A stretch of 64,000 nt of DNA from CAVQMB01 sp963713445 (lineage in GTDB: Bacteria > Pseudomonadota > Gammaproteobacteria > Competibacterales > Competibacteraceae): contig CAVQMB010000037.1 in the NCBI GenBank assembly GCA_963713445.1, positions 1 to 64,000 on the forward strand, given 5' to 3'. Positions 36,054 through 44,667 of the stretch are shown piece by piece. The position numbers were made by a program, and so were the translations under genes. Position 1 is the stretch's first letter. Each line of letters begins with the position of its first letter. The notes beneath the pieces were generated by a model. That model did not search any database. It saw only the letters and a list, made by a program, of their open reading frames with translations, and had not been told where the DNA came from.

Positions 36054-36394
36054 AACCCGGCGCCCGCAGCCTGTGTTGGAAACCTGATGGCCAACGGGTC
36101 CGCCTTTGCTAGCGGTGAGCGCTGTGCTACAGCGAATCACACCCCGGGAGAGGCGCGCATCTCCCGGGGACGGACCCTTCGCCGTCAGCACGTAAATCAG
36201 GAAACATCCGGCGAATCTTACCCTTAGACCAGCACCGCCGGACTAGTCAATCACTGTAGATGCTTCGGCAACCGTGGCGACCGTTGCGCTAACGACTGGT
36301 GGTCGCGCTTGCTCGCTGGATGGAACATTCAGTAGCGAACGAATGATTTCCTTCCTGCAGAAGCCTGTTGAATTTCCGGAGGAAATAAACTCGG
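36054..36394. other. Intercistronic gap with strong hairpin
   Basis: 340 bases between the binding-protein gene and its ATPase gene, with no supported gene. It holds the 10-bp hairpin listed separately and, at the end, GGAGG 12 bases before the ATPase ATG. The long spacer allows separate control of the binding protein and the membrane parts. Confidence 0.5.
36142..36169 (+). terminator. 10-bp hairpin after the binding-protein gene
   Basis: CCCCGGGAGA and TCTCCCGGGG form a perfect 10-bp stem with the 8-base loop ggcgcgca, about 90 bases after the stop. No T-run follows. Such intercistronic hairpins commonly protect the mRNA of the abundant binding protein and reduce read-through to the transporter genes. 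Confidence 0.5.
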
Positions 36395-37522
36395 ATGGCC
36401 AAAGAGATCCGATTGGAGAGCGTCACGAAACGCTACGGCAGTTTTGTGGCTGTAAACGATGTCAGCCTCGATATTCATGGCGGGGAATTCTTGTCTTTGC
36501 TGGGTTCGTCAGGCGCCGGAAAATCAACCGTGCTGCGCATCATCGGCGGCTTCGTTGAGCCGGACCAGGGGCATGTCTATCTGGGGGATCTGGAGGTCAC
36601 TCATACCCCCCCGTACAAGCGCCCCGTCAATACCGTATTTCAACACTATGCATTATTCCCGCATATGACAGTTGCTGAAAACGTAGCCTATGGCTTACGC
36701 CAGGATAAGGTGCCTCGTACTGAACGCCGGGCCCGGGTGCGAAGCGCACTCGAGATGGTTGAAATGCTGCAATTTGCCGAGCGCAATGCGCCCGATCTCT
36801 CCGGCGGGCAGCAACAACGCGTTGCCCTGGCTCGGGCACTGGTAAAGAATCCCACCGTGTTACTGCTTGACGAACCGCTGGGTGCACTTGACCGGAAGTT
36901 GCGTCAGCAGATGCAAATCGAGCTGAAACTGCTCCAGCGCGAGGTTGGAATAACCTTCGTATATGTCACCCACGACCAGGAGGAAGCGCTCGCCATGTCC
37001 GACAGAATCGCCGTGATGCGGGACGGGCAGGTTGAGCAGCTCGGTACGCCCAGCGAGCTTTATGATTCGCCAGCCAGTGCTTTCGTGGCAGGGTTTATCG
37101 GCCTCCAGAATTTTCTTCCCGGCACCATCAATGGGAACGAGCATCGCCTCACCACCGAGGATGGGATTGTCGTCGAAGCCGGCTTAATAGCCCCGTCGGC
37201 CAGCAGCAACAGAACCGCTCTCGGTGCGGTTCGCCCTGACCGGGTCATGCTGTCACTGACCGAGCCCAACGGTGATGTCAACAAAGGACAAGGCACCATT
37301 GCCGAGATTGTCCATCTGGGTGACGTGCTCGAGTTCATTGTCCTGCTGCCAAGCGGTCGCGAGGTACTAAGCCGGTTGTCCCGCAAGACGGTGCACGGTT
37401 TCGGGAAGGGTCAGCACGTATGGCTGCATTGGCAGGCCGAGGATGCCGCCATATACCCCGACGAGGGCGGCGAAAACCTGGTCCCCAAGCGTCGGATCCG
37501 CACACAGGATACTGCCCGGTAA
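36395..37522 (+). CDS. Polyamine-type ABC transporter ATPase (PotA-like)
   Basis: A 375-aa importer ATPase: Walker A GSSGAGKS (37-44), Q-loop FQHYALFPH, signature LSGGQQQRVALARAL (about 134-148), Walker B VLLLDEPLGALD (about 155-166), H-switch YVTHDQEEA, and a C-terminal TOBE-type regulatory region from about 240. This architecture is shared by PotA, PotG, FbpC and similar importers. It drives the two permeases encoded next, 134 bases downstream. The start MAKEIRLESVTKRYG matches the family. Confidence 0.92.
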   Translation: MAKEIRLESVTKRYGSFVAVNDVSLDIHGGEFLSLLGSSGAGKSTVLRIIGGFVEPDQGHVYLGDLEVTHTPPYKRPVNTVFQHYALFPHMTVAENVAYGLRQDKVPRTERRARVRSALEMVEMLQFAERNAPDLSGGQQQRVALARALVKNPTVLLLDEPLGALDRKLRQQMQIELKLLQREVGITFVYVTHDQEEALAMSDRIAVMRDGQVEQLGTPSELYDSPASAFVAGFIGLQNFLPGTINGNEHRLTTEDGIVVEAGLIAPSASSNRTALGAVRPDRVMLSLTEPNGDVNKGQGTIAEIVHLGDVLEFIVLLPSGREVLSRLSRKTVHGFGKGQHVWLHWQAEDAAIYPDEGGENLVPKRRIRTQDTAR

Positions 37523-37656
37523 CGCGACGGTTGCGAGAGACCCGCTCGTTGCACTCACTGGCGGCAATGGGCTGACCGTCATGCTGGAGCCAATATGATG
37601 TCGTCGACTACTACTAAGTCGCCTCATGTTTCATTCGAGGCGCGGGGGAACTGAGC

Positions 37657-38544
37657 ATGCCGATCCGCCGAAAAGCACACTGGATTATGGCCGGTCCGGC
37701 ATTGATCTGGTGGCTGATCTTTTTTATTGCACCGTTCGTTGCGATCATTTATTACAGCCTGGGACAAAAAGCCCCATTCACATCCCAACATTCGGTTGTA
37801 TTCGATCACTTGTCACTCGCCAACTACGCGCAATCGCTTTCACACGTCTTCTTCCAGGTGTTTGTTATTACGCTGCGGACAGCGGGAATCGGCACCGTGG
37901 TCTGTCTACTGGTCGGTCTTCCGGTCGCTTATGCACTGGCCACGCGGGTTCCAGGGCGATGGCGTCCATGGCTGTTACTGCTCTTGATCCTGCCCTACTG
38001 GATCAGCTTTCTCCTACGGACGATCGCCTGGCGTATCGTACTGGCGCCCGAAGGAATTTTGTCTGCAGTTCTCCAGCACATTGGCATTATTAGTGGTTCG
38101 CTTTCGATTCTGGATACGCAGACCGCAGTCCAGCTAGGCATCATATATAACTATCTCCCGGTGGCTATTTTTCCGATCTTCGTGGCACTGGATCGAATAG
38201 ACCCTGCGCTGATGGAGGCCAGCATGGATCTGGGAGGTGGCCGGATCAGCACCTTTCTCAAGATCACACTCCCTCTCGCAGTGCCGGGAATAATCGGCGC
38301 CGCCGTGCTTACCTTCGTCCTCGCGGCTGGCGATTATGTGGTTCCAGCCATCCTGGGCGGTGCTCACGGCCTGATGATAGGCAAGATCATCGCGATAGAG
38401 ATTCTGGGAGCGCAAAATCTCCCGCTGGGTGCGGCGATGGCGGTGATACTCATCGGGTTGCTGGCATTGGTAGGACTCATTGTCATTACCCTGGTACTGC
38501 TGGTTCGGTACTTCCTCAGACTGGCCCGTGGTCCTGCGTTATGA
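37657..38544 (+). CDS. Polyamine-type ABC permease (PotB-like)
   Basis: A 295-aa inner-membrane permease with six predicted segments; the first begins MAGPALIWWLIFFIAPFVAI. The binding-protein-dependent transport loop is visible as EASMDLGGGRISTFLKITLP (about 188-207), the EAA motif that contacts the ATPase. GGGGGAA lies upstream of the ATG. The next gene, a PotC-like permease, follows after 38 bases, giving the usual heterodimeric channel. Confidence 0.92.
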   Translation: MPIRRKAHWIMAGPALIWWLIFFIAPFVAIIYYSLGQKAPFTSQHSVVFDHLSLANYAQSLSHVFFQVFVITLRTAGIGTVVCLLVGLPVAYALATRVPGRWRPWLLLLLILPYWISFLLRTIAWRIVLAPEGILSAVLQHIGIISGSLSILDTQTAVQLGIIYNYLPVAIFPIFVALDRIDPALMEASMDLGGGRISTFLKITLPLAVPGIIGAAVLTFVLAAGDYVVPAILGGAHGLMIGKIIAIEILGAQNLPLGAAMAVILIGLLALVGLIVITLVLLVRYFLRLARGPAL

Positions 38545-38582
38545 CGACCACATCAAAAAATCCGCTGGTTCGGGAGAGTTAA

Positions 38583-39398
38583 ATGGCTAGACGGGATCCC
38601 GTGACGACCGCACTGACGGTCTGGATGATTGCAATCTTCATATTTCTGTTCCTGCCCATAATTGTTGTCATTATTTATTCCTTTAACGGTGGCCGAAACC
38701 TCTACATCTGGTCCTATTTCTCTACCACCTGGTACGCCACAGCGATCAACGAGCCCGGTGTCCTCAATGCCCTCTACGTGTCAGCCCAGGCCGCTCTCAT
38801 CAACGTGGTATTTGCGGTCACGCTGGGTACGCTGTCCGGACTCGCGCTGGCCCGCAAGAAAGGTGCCTGGGTGAAGCCGTTCCTCGGCTTGCTTTTCCTG
38901 GTCCTGGTAACTCCCGAGCTGGTATCGGCCATCGGACAGCTCATTTGGATGAACCGTATTGGATTAAGCAATGGCTTGCTGCGGCTGGCTATTGGACACT
39001 CCCTGTTCAACGTGGCGTTAGTCGCTCTGATCATCCGCGGCCGGGCTGAGGGCGTCGGCGAGGCCCTGGAGGAGGCCGCGGCTGATCTCGGTGCACCACC
39101 CTGGCGCGCTTTCTTGCAGATCACGCTGCCGATCATGTTGCCGGCTGTCATAGCGGGTGCGCTGTTGTCGTTCACCTATTCATTCGATGACGTGATTATC
39201 TCGTTGTTCGTGCAGGTTCCAGGGTCGACGCCGCTACCCATACGCATCCTCTCCTCGTTCAAGACGGGATTGCGCGGGGATGTCGCGGCGGTGGTCGTGA
39301 TGGCGTTAGGCGTGAGCCTCGTAGGCATCATTATGGCGGTTTTGCTGCTTCGTCAGGGCAGAAAAGGTGATCAAGGGCTGGTCGAAGCACTGGGATAG
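38583..39398 (+). CDS. Polyamine-type ABC permease (PotC-like)
   Basis: A 271-aa partner permease with six segments, the first at FIFLFLPIIVVIIYSFN (about 18-34, the typical PotC opening), and an EAA loop EEAAADLGAPPWRAFLQITL (about 161-180). The cytosolic C-terminus ends in a short charged tail. GGGAGAG precedes the ATG. Last gene of the importer operon; the island appears to end within the following 270 bases, where I see no clear terminator, tRNA or repeat. Confidence 0.92.
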   Translation: MARRDPVTTALTVWMIAIFIFLFLPIIVVIIYSFNGGRNLYIWSYFSTTWYATAINEPGVLNALYVSAQAALINVVFAVTLGTLSGLALARKKGAWVKPFLGLLFLVLVTPELVSAIGQLIWMNRIGLSNGLLRLAIGHSLFNVALVALIIRGRAEGVGEALEEAAADLGAPPWRAFLQITLPIMLPAVIAGALLSFTYSFDDVIISLFVQVPGSTPLPIRILSSFKTGLRGDVAAVVVMALGVSLVGIIMAVLLLRQGRKGDQGLVEALG

Positions 39399-39671
39399 AT
39401 TCCTGTATTCCCGGCACATCAGCGAATTCTGAACCGTGGTCGGCATTGACAGACGTGCGGAGCACGGATCTGGGCCGTTATACTGCACGGAGCACACCAA
39501 CTACTGGCGTGCTGGTCGTGGCCGGGGCTGTCCTGAACCGAAGATGCAACCTGCGTGCGCTCGATTCGGGATTCCGATCACCCAACTTCCCGCGGAACGT
39601 TTAACAATGCATCTTCCTGACGCTGACCGCTTTATTGTCGCCGTCCTGCCAACAGCCATGAACGCCGGCTA

Positions 39672-40712
39672 GTGACGGCCCCTGCTCTCAGCCTGGTGGT
39701 TCCGGGCCTACTCGGCCCGTGGCCGGCTGCAGCGGCCAACGCACTACCGGGCAGCGCCGTGGCGGCACTGTGTCGACTGCTCAGTCGGGCCCAATCGGCG
39801 CCGCTTGGAGCGAGCGGGTTCGAGGCCACGCTGTGCCAGCTATTTGGCCTGCTGGCAGAATCCGGCCGGGATCTGCCACTGGCGGCTTTGCGGCGGTTAA
39901 GCGATGCCGGCGATGCTGACGGCTACTGGCTGTGCGCCGACCCGGTCCATCTACGTGCCGACCTGAATCAAGTGGTGCTGGCCGCAACGGCCGACGAGCT
40001 CGCCATCGAGCGGGGCGAGGCGGCACAGCTGGCAGCAGCGTTCAACGCCACGTTCGCTGACGACGGTTTGCACCTCGACACCCCGGATCCGCACCGTTGG
40101 TACCTGCGCTTGGACCAGCCGGCCCGGATCATCACCACTCCGCTGGCCGAAGCCCGCGGCCGGAATATCAATCCGTTACTGCCGCGGGGTGCGGACGCCG
40201 GGCGCTGGCACACTTTGCTTACCGAGATCCAGATGCTGCTGCACGGCAACCCAGTCAACGCTGCCCGCGAGGCCGCCGGCCGAACCACTATCAACTGCCT
40301 GTGGCTGTGGGGCGGTGGCGACCTACCCACCGGCCTGGCGGCGCCGGCCGCCGAGTGTTACGCAGCCGGCGCAGTGGCCCGCGGTCTGATCCGACAGGCC
40401 GGCTTGGCCCAACAGGCGCCACCGGCCGATGCCGCCGACTGGCAGGCCGGCAACCCGGCCGGCGACCAGTTCGTTGTTCTGGAAGGTGGCCGGGCGCTGG
40501 CCGCTGACGGCGATTTCGGCAACTGGAGCCATTGGCTGGAAACCCTGGCGCATGACTGGCTGGCACCACTGGAAAATTTGCTGCGACATGGCCGTTTGAG
40601 CAGCCTTACGCTGTACCCCTGCGACCAGCGGGTGTTCCGGGTCAACCGCCGTGGCCTCGCGCGAATATGGCGCCGGCCGCGGCCACTGGCCGGGTTCCTG
40701 CAGCAGCCATGA
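39672..40712 (+). CDS. COG4255-like uncharacterised protein
   Basis: A 346-aa soluble protein resembling the proteins, sometimes misnamed phosphoglycerate mutase or RpfE-like, that precede recJ in several gammaproteobacteria. The recognisable block is INCLWLWGGGDLP (about 202-214), preceded by NPLLPRGADAGRWHTLLTEIQ by its ends (NPLLP...LLTEIQ). No catalytic signature is evident. The GTG start at 39672 overlaps the stop of a 21-codon open frame (39607-39672), which may be a coupled leader or chance. The 3' end overlaps recJ by 4 bases. Function unknown. Confidence 0.72.
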   Translation: MTAPALSLVVPGLLGPWPAAAANALPGSAVAALCRLLSRAQSAPLGASGFEATLCQLFGLLAESGRDLPLAALRRLSDAGDADGYWLCADPVHLRADLNQVVLAATADELAIERGEAAQLAAAFNATFADDGLHLDTPDPHRWYLRLDQPARIITTPLAEARGRNINPLLPRGADAGRWHTLLTEIQMLLHGNPVNAAREAAGRTTINCLWLWGGGDLPTGLAAPAAECYAAGAVARGLIRQAGLAQQAPPADAADWQAGNPAGDQFVVLEGGRALAADGDFGNWSHWLETLAHDWLAPLENLLRHGRLSSLTLYPCDQRVFRVNRRGLARIWRRPRPLAGFLQQP

Positions 40713-42427
40713 CGGTCACCATCGTCCGCCGCACGGTGCCGACTTTGCCAGAGCTGCAGGTTTCGCCGTTGCTGGCGCGAATCTATGGCGCCCGCCGAAT
40801 TACTGATCCGGTCGAACTTGACCAGCGCCTACAGCGACTGCCGCCACCGCAGCAACTCAAGGGCATGGAGGCCGCGGTCGAGCTGCTGGCCGCAGCCGTG
40901 CGCGGCGGGCAACGGATCCTCATCGTGGCCGACTTCGACGCCGACGGTGCCACCAGCTGTGCGCTGGCGGTACGCGCGCTCACTGCCATGGGTGCCCGCG
41001 ACGTGCGCTTTGTGGTCCCCGACCGGTTCAAATACGGCTACGGCCTGACCCCGGAAATTGTCGCGGTCGCGGCGGAACAACAGCCGGATCTGCTGGTTAC
41101 CGTGGACAACGGCATCTCCAGCGTCGACGGGGTGGCCGCCGCCCGCGCCCGCGGCATACCGGTACTGGTCACCGACCACCATCTGCCGGCTGCCCGCCTG
41201 CCGGATGCCGCTGCCATCGTCAATCCGAACCAGCCGGAGGATCGGTTCCCGAGCAAGAACCTGGCGGGCGTCGGTGTCATTTTTTACGTGCTGTCGGCAT
41301 TGCGCGCGCAGCTCCGCGACACCGGCTGGTTCCACCGCCAGGGTCTGGCCGAACCCGCCATGGCCCAGTTCCTCGACCTGGTGGCGTTCGGCACCGTGGC
41401 CGATGTGGTGGCACTGGATCAGATCAACCGCGTGCTGGTGGCGCAAGGACTGAAACGCATCCGTGCCGGCCGCTGCACTGCTGGCATCAGCGCCTTGTGT
41501 ACGGTAACCCGGCGCCAGCAGAACACTCTCAACACCGGCGACATCGGCTTCGCCCTGGGTCCGCGGCTCAACGCCGCCGGCCGGCTGGAAGACATGTCGC
41601 TGGGGATCCGCTGTCTGCTCAGCGACGATCCGGCAGCGGCCGAAACCATGGCCTTGCAACTGGATCGCCTCAACATGGAGCGCCGCGGCATCGAGGCCGA
41701 AATGTTGACCGGCGCGCTGGCAGCGCTGGACGCCCGGCTCAGCCAGGGTAACCTGCCGTTCGGGCTATGCCTGTTCGATCGCAGCTGGCATCAGGGGGTG
41801 ATAGGCATTCTGGCCTCGCGGGTACGCGAACGCACCCACCGGCCGGTAATCGCCTTCGCCCCGGACGGGGCCGACAATATCAAGGGTTCGGCCCGCTCGG
41901 TAAGCGGTCTGCACATCCGTGATGCACTGGATGCGGTAGCCAGTCGCCACCCGGGCCTGATCAGCAAGTTTGGGGGCCACGCCATGGCCGCCGGCCTCAG
42001 CCTGGCCCAGTCGCGCCTGGCCGACTTCCAGGCCGCGTTCGACGCCGAGGTACAGCGCCAGCTAAACGCCGACGACTTGCGCGGCGTGTTGTACTCGGAC
42101 GGAGAACTGGCCCCCGCCGAGCTGTCCTTGGCAGTGGCTGAGGAACTGCGCCAGGCCGGTCCCTGGGGACAGGGTTTCCCGGAGCCGTTGTTCGACGGCC
42201 GGTTCGAGATCGTCTCCGGCAGGGTATTGAACGAGCGCCATCTCAAACTGGTGCTTACCCCGCCCGGCAGTTCCCATATCGTCGACGCCATCGCGTTCAA
42301 CAAGGCGCCTGACTTTGGCCAACCCACCCCCGGCCAGCTGGTGCATGCCGCCTACCGACTGGACGTGAATGAATGGCGCGGCCAGCGCAGCGCCCAGCTC
42401 ATCGTGGAGCACCTGGAACCGGTCTGA
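40709..42427 (+). CDS. recJ: Single-stranded-DNA exonuclease RecJ
   Basis: A 572-aa 5'-3' ssDNA exonuclease for recombination and mismatch repair. The DHH motifs are present: ADFDADGA (74-81), TVDNGISS (about 130), VTDHHLP (about 155) and, in the DHHA1 part, FGGHAMAAGLSL (about 422-433), followed by an OB-fold. The ATG at 40709 overlaps the upstream stop (ATGA) and was chosen over a frame opening at 40667. Convergent with clcA. Confidence 0.95.
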   Translation: MTVTIVRRTVPTLPELQVSPLLARIYGARRITDPVELDQRLQRLPPPQQLKGMEAAVELLAAAVRGGQRILIVADFDADGATSCALAVRALTAMGARDVRFVVPDRFKYGYGLTPEIVAVAAEQQPDLLVTVDNGISSVDGVAAARARGIPVLVTDHHLPAARLPDAAAIVNPNQPEDRFPSKNLAGVGVIFYVLSALRAQLRDTGWFHRQGLAEPAMAQFLDLVAFGTVADVVALDQINRVLVAQGLKRIRAGRCTAGISALCTVTRRQQNTLNTGDIGFALGPRLNAAGRLEDMSLGIRCLLSDDPAAAETMALQLDRLNMERRGIEAEMLTGALAALDARLSQGNLPFGLCLFDRSWHQGVIGILASRVRERTHRPVIAFAPDGADNIKGSARSVSGLHIRDALDAVASRHPGLISKFGGHAMAAGLSLAQSRLADFQAAFDAEVQRQLNADDLRGVLYSDGELAPAELSLAVAEELRQAGPWGQGFPEPLFDGRFEIVSGRVLNERHLKLVLTPPGSSHIVDAIAFNKAPDFGQPTPGQLVHAAYRLDVNEWRGQRSAQLIVEHLEPV

Positions 42428-42465
42428 CGGTAACGGCGACCGCAGCCGGCCCACCGTAACCCCGG

Positions 42466-44535
42466 TCAAGCCTCAGCGGGCTGATCTGGCGCGAACAGCG
42501 CACGCAAGCGGGCCTCGTTTTCAGGCCGGGCCAGCACGCTGACCTGATCATCGGCCTGCAGCACCGTGTCGCCACCCACGAACAGCAGCGCATTCTGACG
42601 ATGCAGGGTCACCAGCACGGTACCGCGGGGCAGGTTCAGTGCGGCCACGGCCTGGCCGGCCAACAGCGACTCCCCGGCGATCCGAAGGTTCAGCAGGGTC
42701 GACCCCTGGGCCATGCCACCAAGCCGATGCATGGCATCCTCGAGCGCGGTGCGGTAGCCACGCACCACGTCTGGCACCGACATGATCCCGACCACGTGCA
42801 TGTCGGAATCGAGCACCGCCAACCAACTGTCGGGGTTACCAGCCAGCGCCTCGACGGCATCTTCCAGAGACCCGTCAGCGGCAATGGTGAACGCACTGCC
42901 ATCGACCTGCCGGCCGACGGGTTCCGGCTCTTTGCCTTGCGTGACCGTCTCCTCCAGGGTCGTGCGCCGCACCGTGCCAATGAACACGCCATCGGGATCG
43001 ACCACCGGCGCCCCCGGCAGATTGCGGACCGCCAGCTGCTCGAGTGCGCTGGCCACGGAGGTGGCCGCGTTAAGCACCAGCTGTGGCAGTGCCATCACTT
43101 CGCGCACCGGCACCGACGTGATGTTCATACCGAACTGCAACCGATAGGCCGGGGATTCGTTGCGGTCACGCAGCTGACTGCGATAGATGGTGGTATCACC
43201 GACCACCAGCACGGCCGCCGCGATGGCGATCATGGCCGGGGCCAGCAAGGCCAGGTTGCCGGTCATTTCGGCCACCATCAGCATGACCGCCAGCGGCGCG
43301 TGCGCCACCGACCCGAAGCAGGAAATCATGCCAATGATAACGAACGGCACCGGTGAGTGCGGTATGGCCGGCGCGAACGGCACCAGCAGGCGCCATAACG
43401 CCGCGCCGACGGCTCCGCCGATAACCATGCCCGGCCCGAAAATGCCGCCGGAGCCGCCCGAACCGATCGACAGCGAGGTCGCCACTATTTTGGCGAATGG
43501 CAGCAACAATACCAGCCACAGCGGCATCCCCAGCAGAATGTTGCGGTCCAGGACCTCCTGCACCGAGCCGTAGCCGGTGTTGAGCGCCCCGGGAATCGCC
43601 AGCCCGATCAGGCCCACCAGCAGTCCGGCCAAGCCCGGCTTGAGCATGGGGTGCAGCCGGAACCGTTTGAAGGCATCAGTAAAACCGTAGAAGGTGACTG
43701 CATACAGCCGACCCAGAGCACCTGCCAGCAGACCCAGCACGGCATACCAGACCAGTTCCACCGGGCTGAAGGTATACCAGGTCTGGTAACCGAACATCGG
43801 AGTGAACCCCGAAACCGAACCGAATATGGCGAAGGCCACGATCGATGCCACTAGTGACGGCACCAGCGCCGAGGCTTCGATGTCGTCCCGGTAAATCAGC
43901 TCGGCGCCCAGCAGCGCGCCGCCCAACGGTGCCCGGAAAATGGCGCCGATACCCGAAGCGATACCGGCCGAGACCGCAATGCGGGAATCGGCCAGCGACA
44001 GGTTGAGCACCCGCGCCATCATGGAACCGAAGGTTGCGCTGATCTGGGCAGTCGGCCCTTCGCGGCCGCCGGAACCACCGGAACCAATAGTCAACGCCGA
44101 GGCCACAATCTTGATAACGGTGACCCGCGCACGCATCCCCTTGGGTTTGTGGTGAACCGCTTCAATGGCCGCGTCGGTGCCATGACCTTCGGCCTCGGGC
44201 GCAAACCCGAACACCAGAATCCCGGACAGCAGTCCGCCCAGTGCCACCACCAGTGGAATCGCCCAGGGCCGGCTGAAGCCACTGGCCAGGTGAAAGCCGC
44301 CCTCCCCGGCGGTACCCGCCGGGTAGAAGCCGCCCAGCACACCCAGCAGATAATGGGTACCGAGTTCCAGCGCGCCGTAAAACACGATCGCGCCCAGACC
44401 GGCGACCACGCCGATCATGCTGCCCAGCACCAGCCATTTGTGTAGGTAGGGGGCCGTTCGCAGGCCTGCCAGGCTACGTCCGGCAATCCGTCTCAGGGCC
44501 CGTTCCTTTCTGGCTATTTGAGAACCCGATGCCAC
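42466..44535 (-). CDS. CLC chloride channel/antiporter with CBS and TrkA-C domains
   Basis: A 689-aa membrane protein. The CLC selectivity motifs are clear: GSGGSGGREGPTAQ (about 150-163; GREGP carries the gating Glu) and GGSGGIFGPGMV (about 355-366). The membrane part spans about 30-440. It is followed by a CBS pair (about 470-600; segments VREVMALP and MHVVGIMSVPDVV) and a C-terminal TrkA-C-like domain (LNLPRGTVLVTLHRQ). This long form is common in proteobacteria and may sense nucleotides. It probably exchanges Cl- for H+ or conducts anions, linked to osmotic or acid stress. GTG start. Confidence 0.9.
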   Translation of the reverse strand: MASGSQIARKERALRRIAGRSLAGLRTAPYLHKWLVLGSMIGVVAGLGAIVFYGALELGTHYLLGVLGGFYPAGTAGEGGFHLASGFSRPWAIPLVVALGGLLSGILVFGFAPEAEGHGTDAAIEAVHHKPKGMRARVTVIKIVASALTIGSGGSGGREGPTAQISATFGSMMARVLNLSLADSRIAVSAGIASGIGAIFRAPLGGALLGAELIYRDDIEASALVPSLVASIVAFAIFGSVSGFTPMFGYQTWYTFSPVELVWYAVLGLLAGALGRLYAVTFYGFTDAFKRFRLHPMLKPGLAGLLVGLIGLAIPGALNTGYGSVQEVLDRNILLGMPLWLVLLLPFAKIVATSLSIGSGGSGGIFGPGMVIGGAVGAALWRLLVPFAPAIPHSPVPFVIIGMISCFGSVAHAPLAVMLMVAEMTGNLALLAPAMIAIAAAVLVVGDTTIYRSQLRDRNESPAYRLQFGMNITSVPVREVMALPQLVLNAATSVASALEQLAVRNLPGAPVVDPDGVFIGTVRRTTLEETVTQGKEPEPVGRQVDGSAFTIAADGSLEDAVEALAGNPDSWLAVLDSDMHVVGIMSVPDVVRGYRTALEDAMHRLGGMAQGSTLLNLRIAGESLLAGQAVAALNLPRGTVLVTLHRQNALLFVGGDTVLQADDQVSVLARPENEARLRALFAPDQPAEA

Positions 44536-44667
44536 AGTTCACCTCGCTGCTAATGTTGTTGGTGTTGCACAGCGCCGGCGACTGGCCCGGCTCAGGTTGG
44601 GGTGATACCCCGGTGCCGATCGTGGACCGGCACCCGCTGCGGGGCTAGCGCTCGCCACCCCATCGCA

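Noticed and set aside
39446..39484. TTGACA and TATACT in front of the COG4255-like gene
   Set aside because: The spacing is 27 bases, far too long for a sigma-70 promoter.
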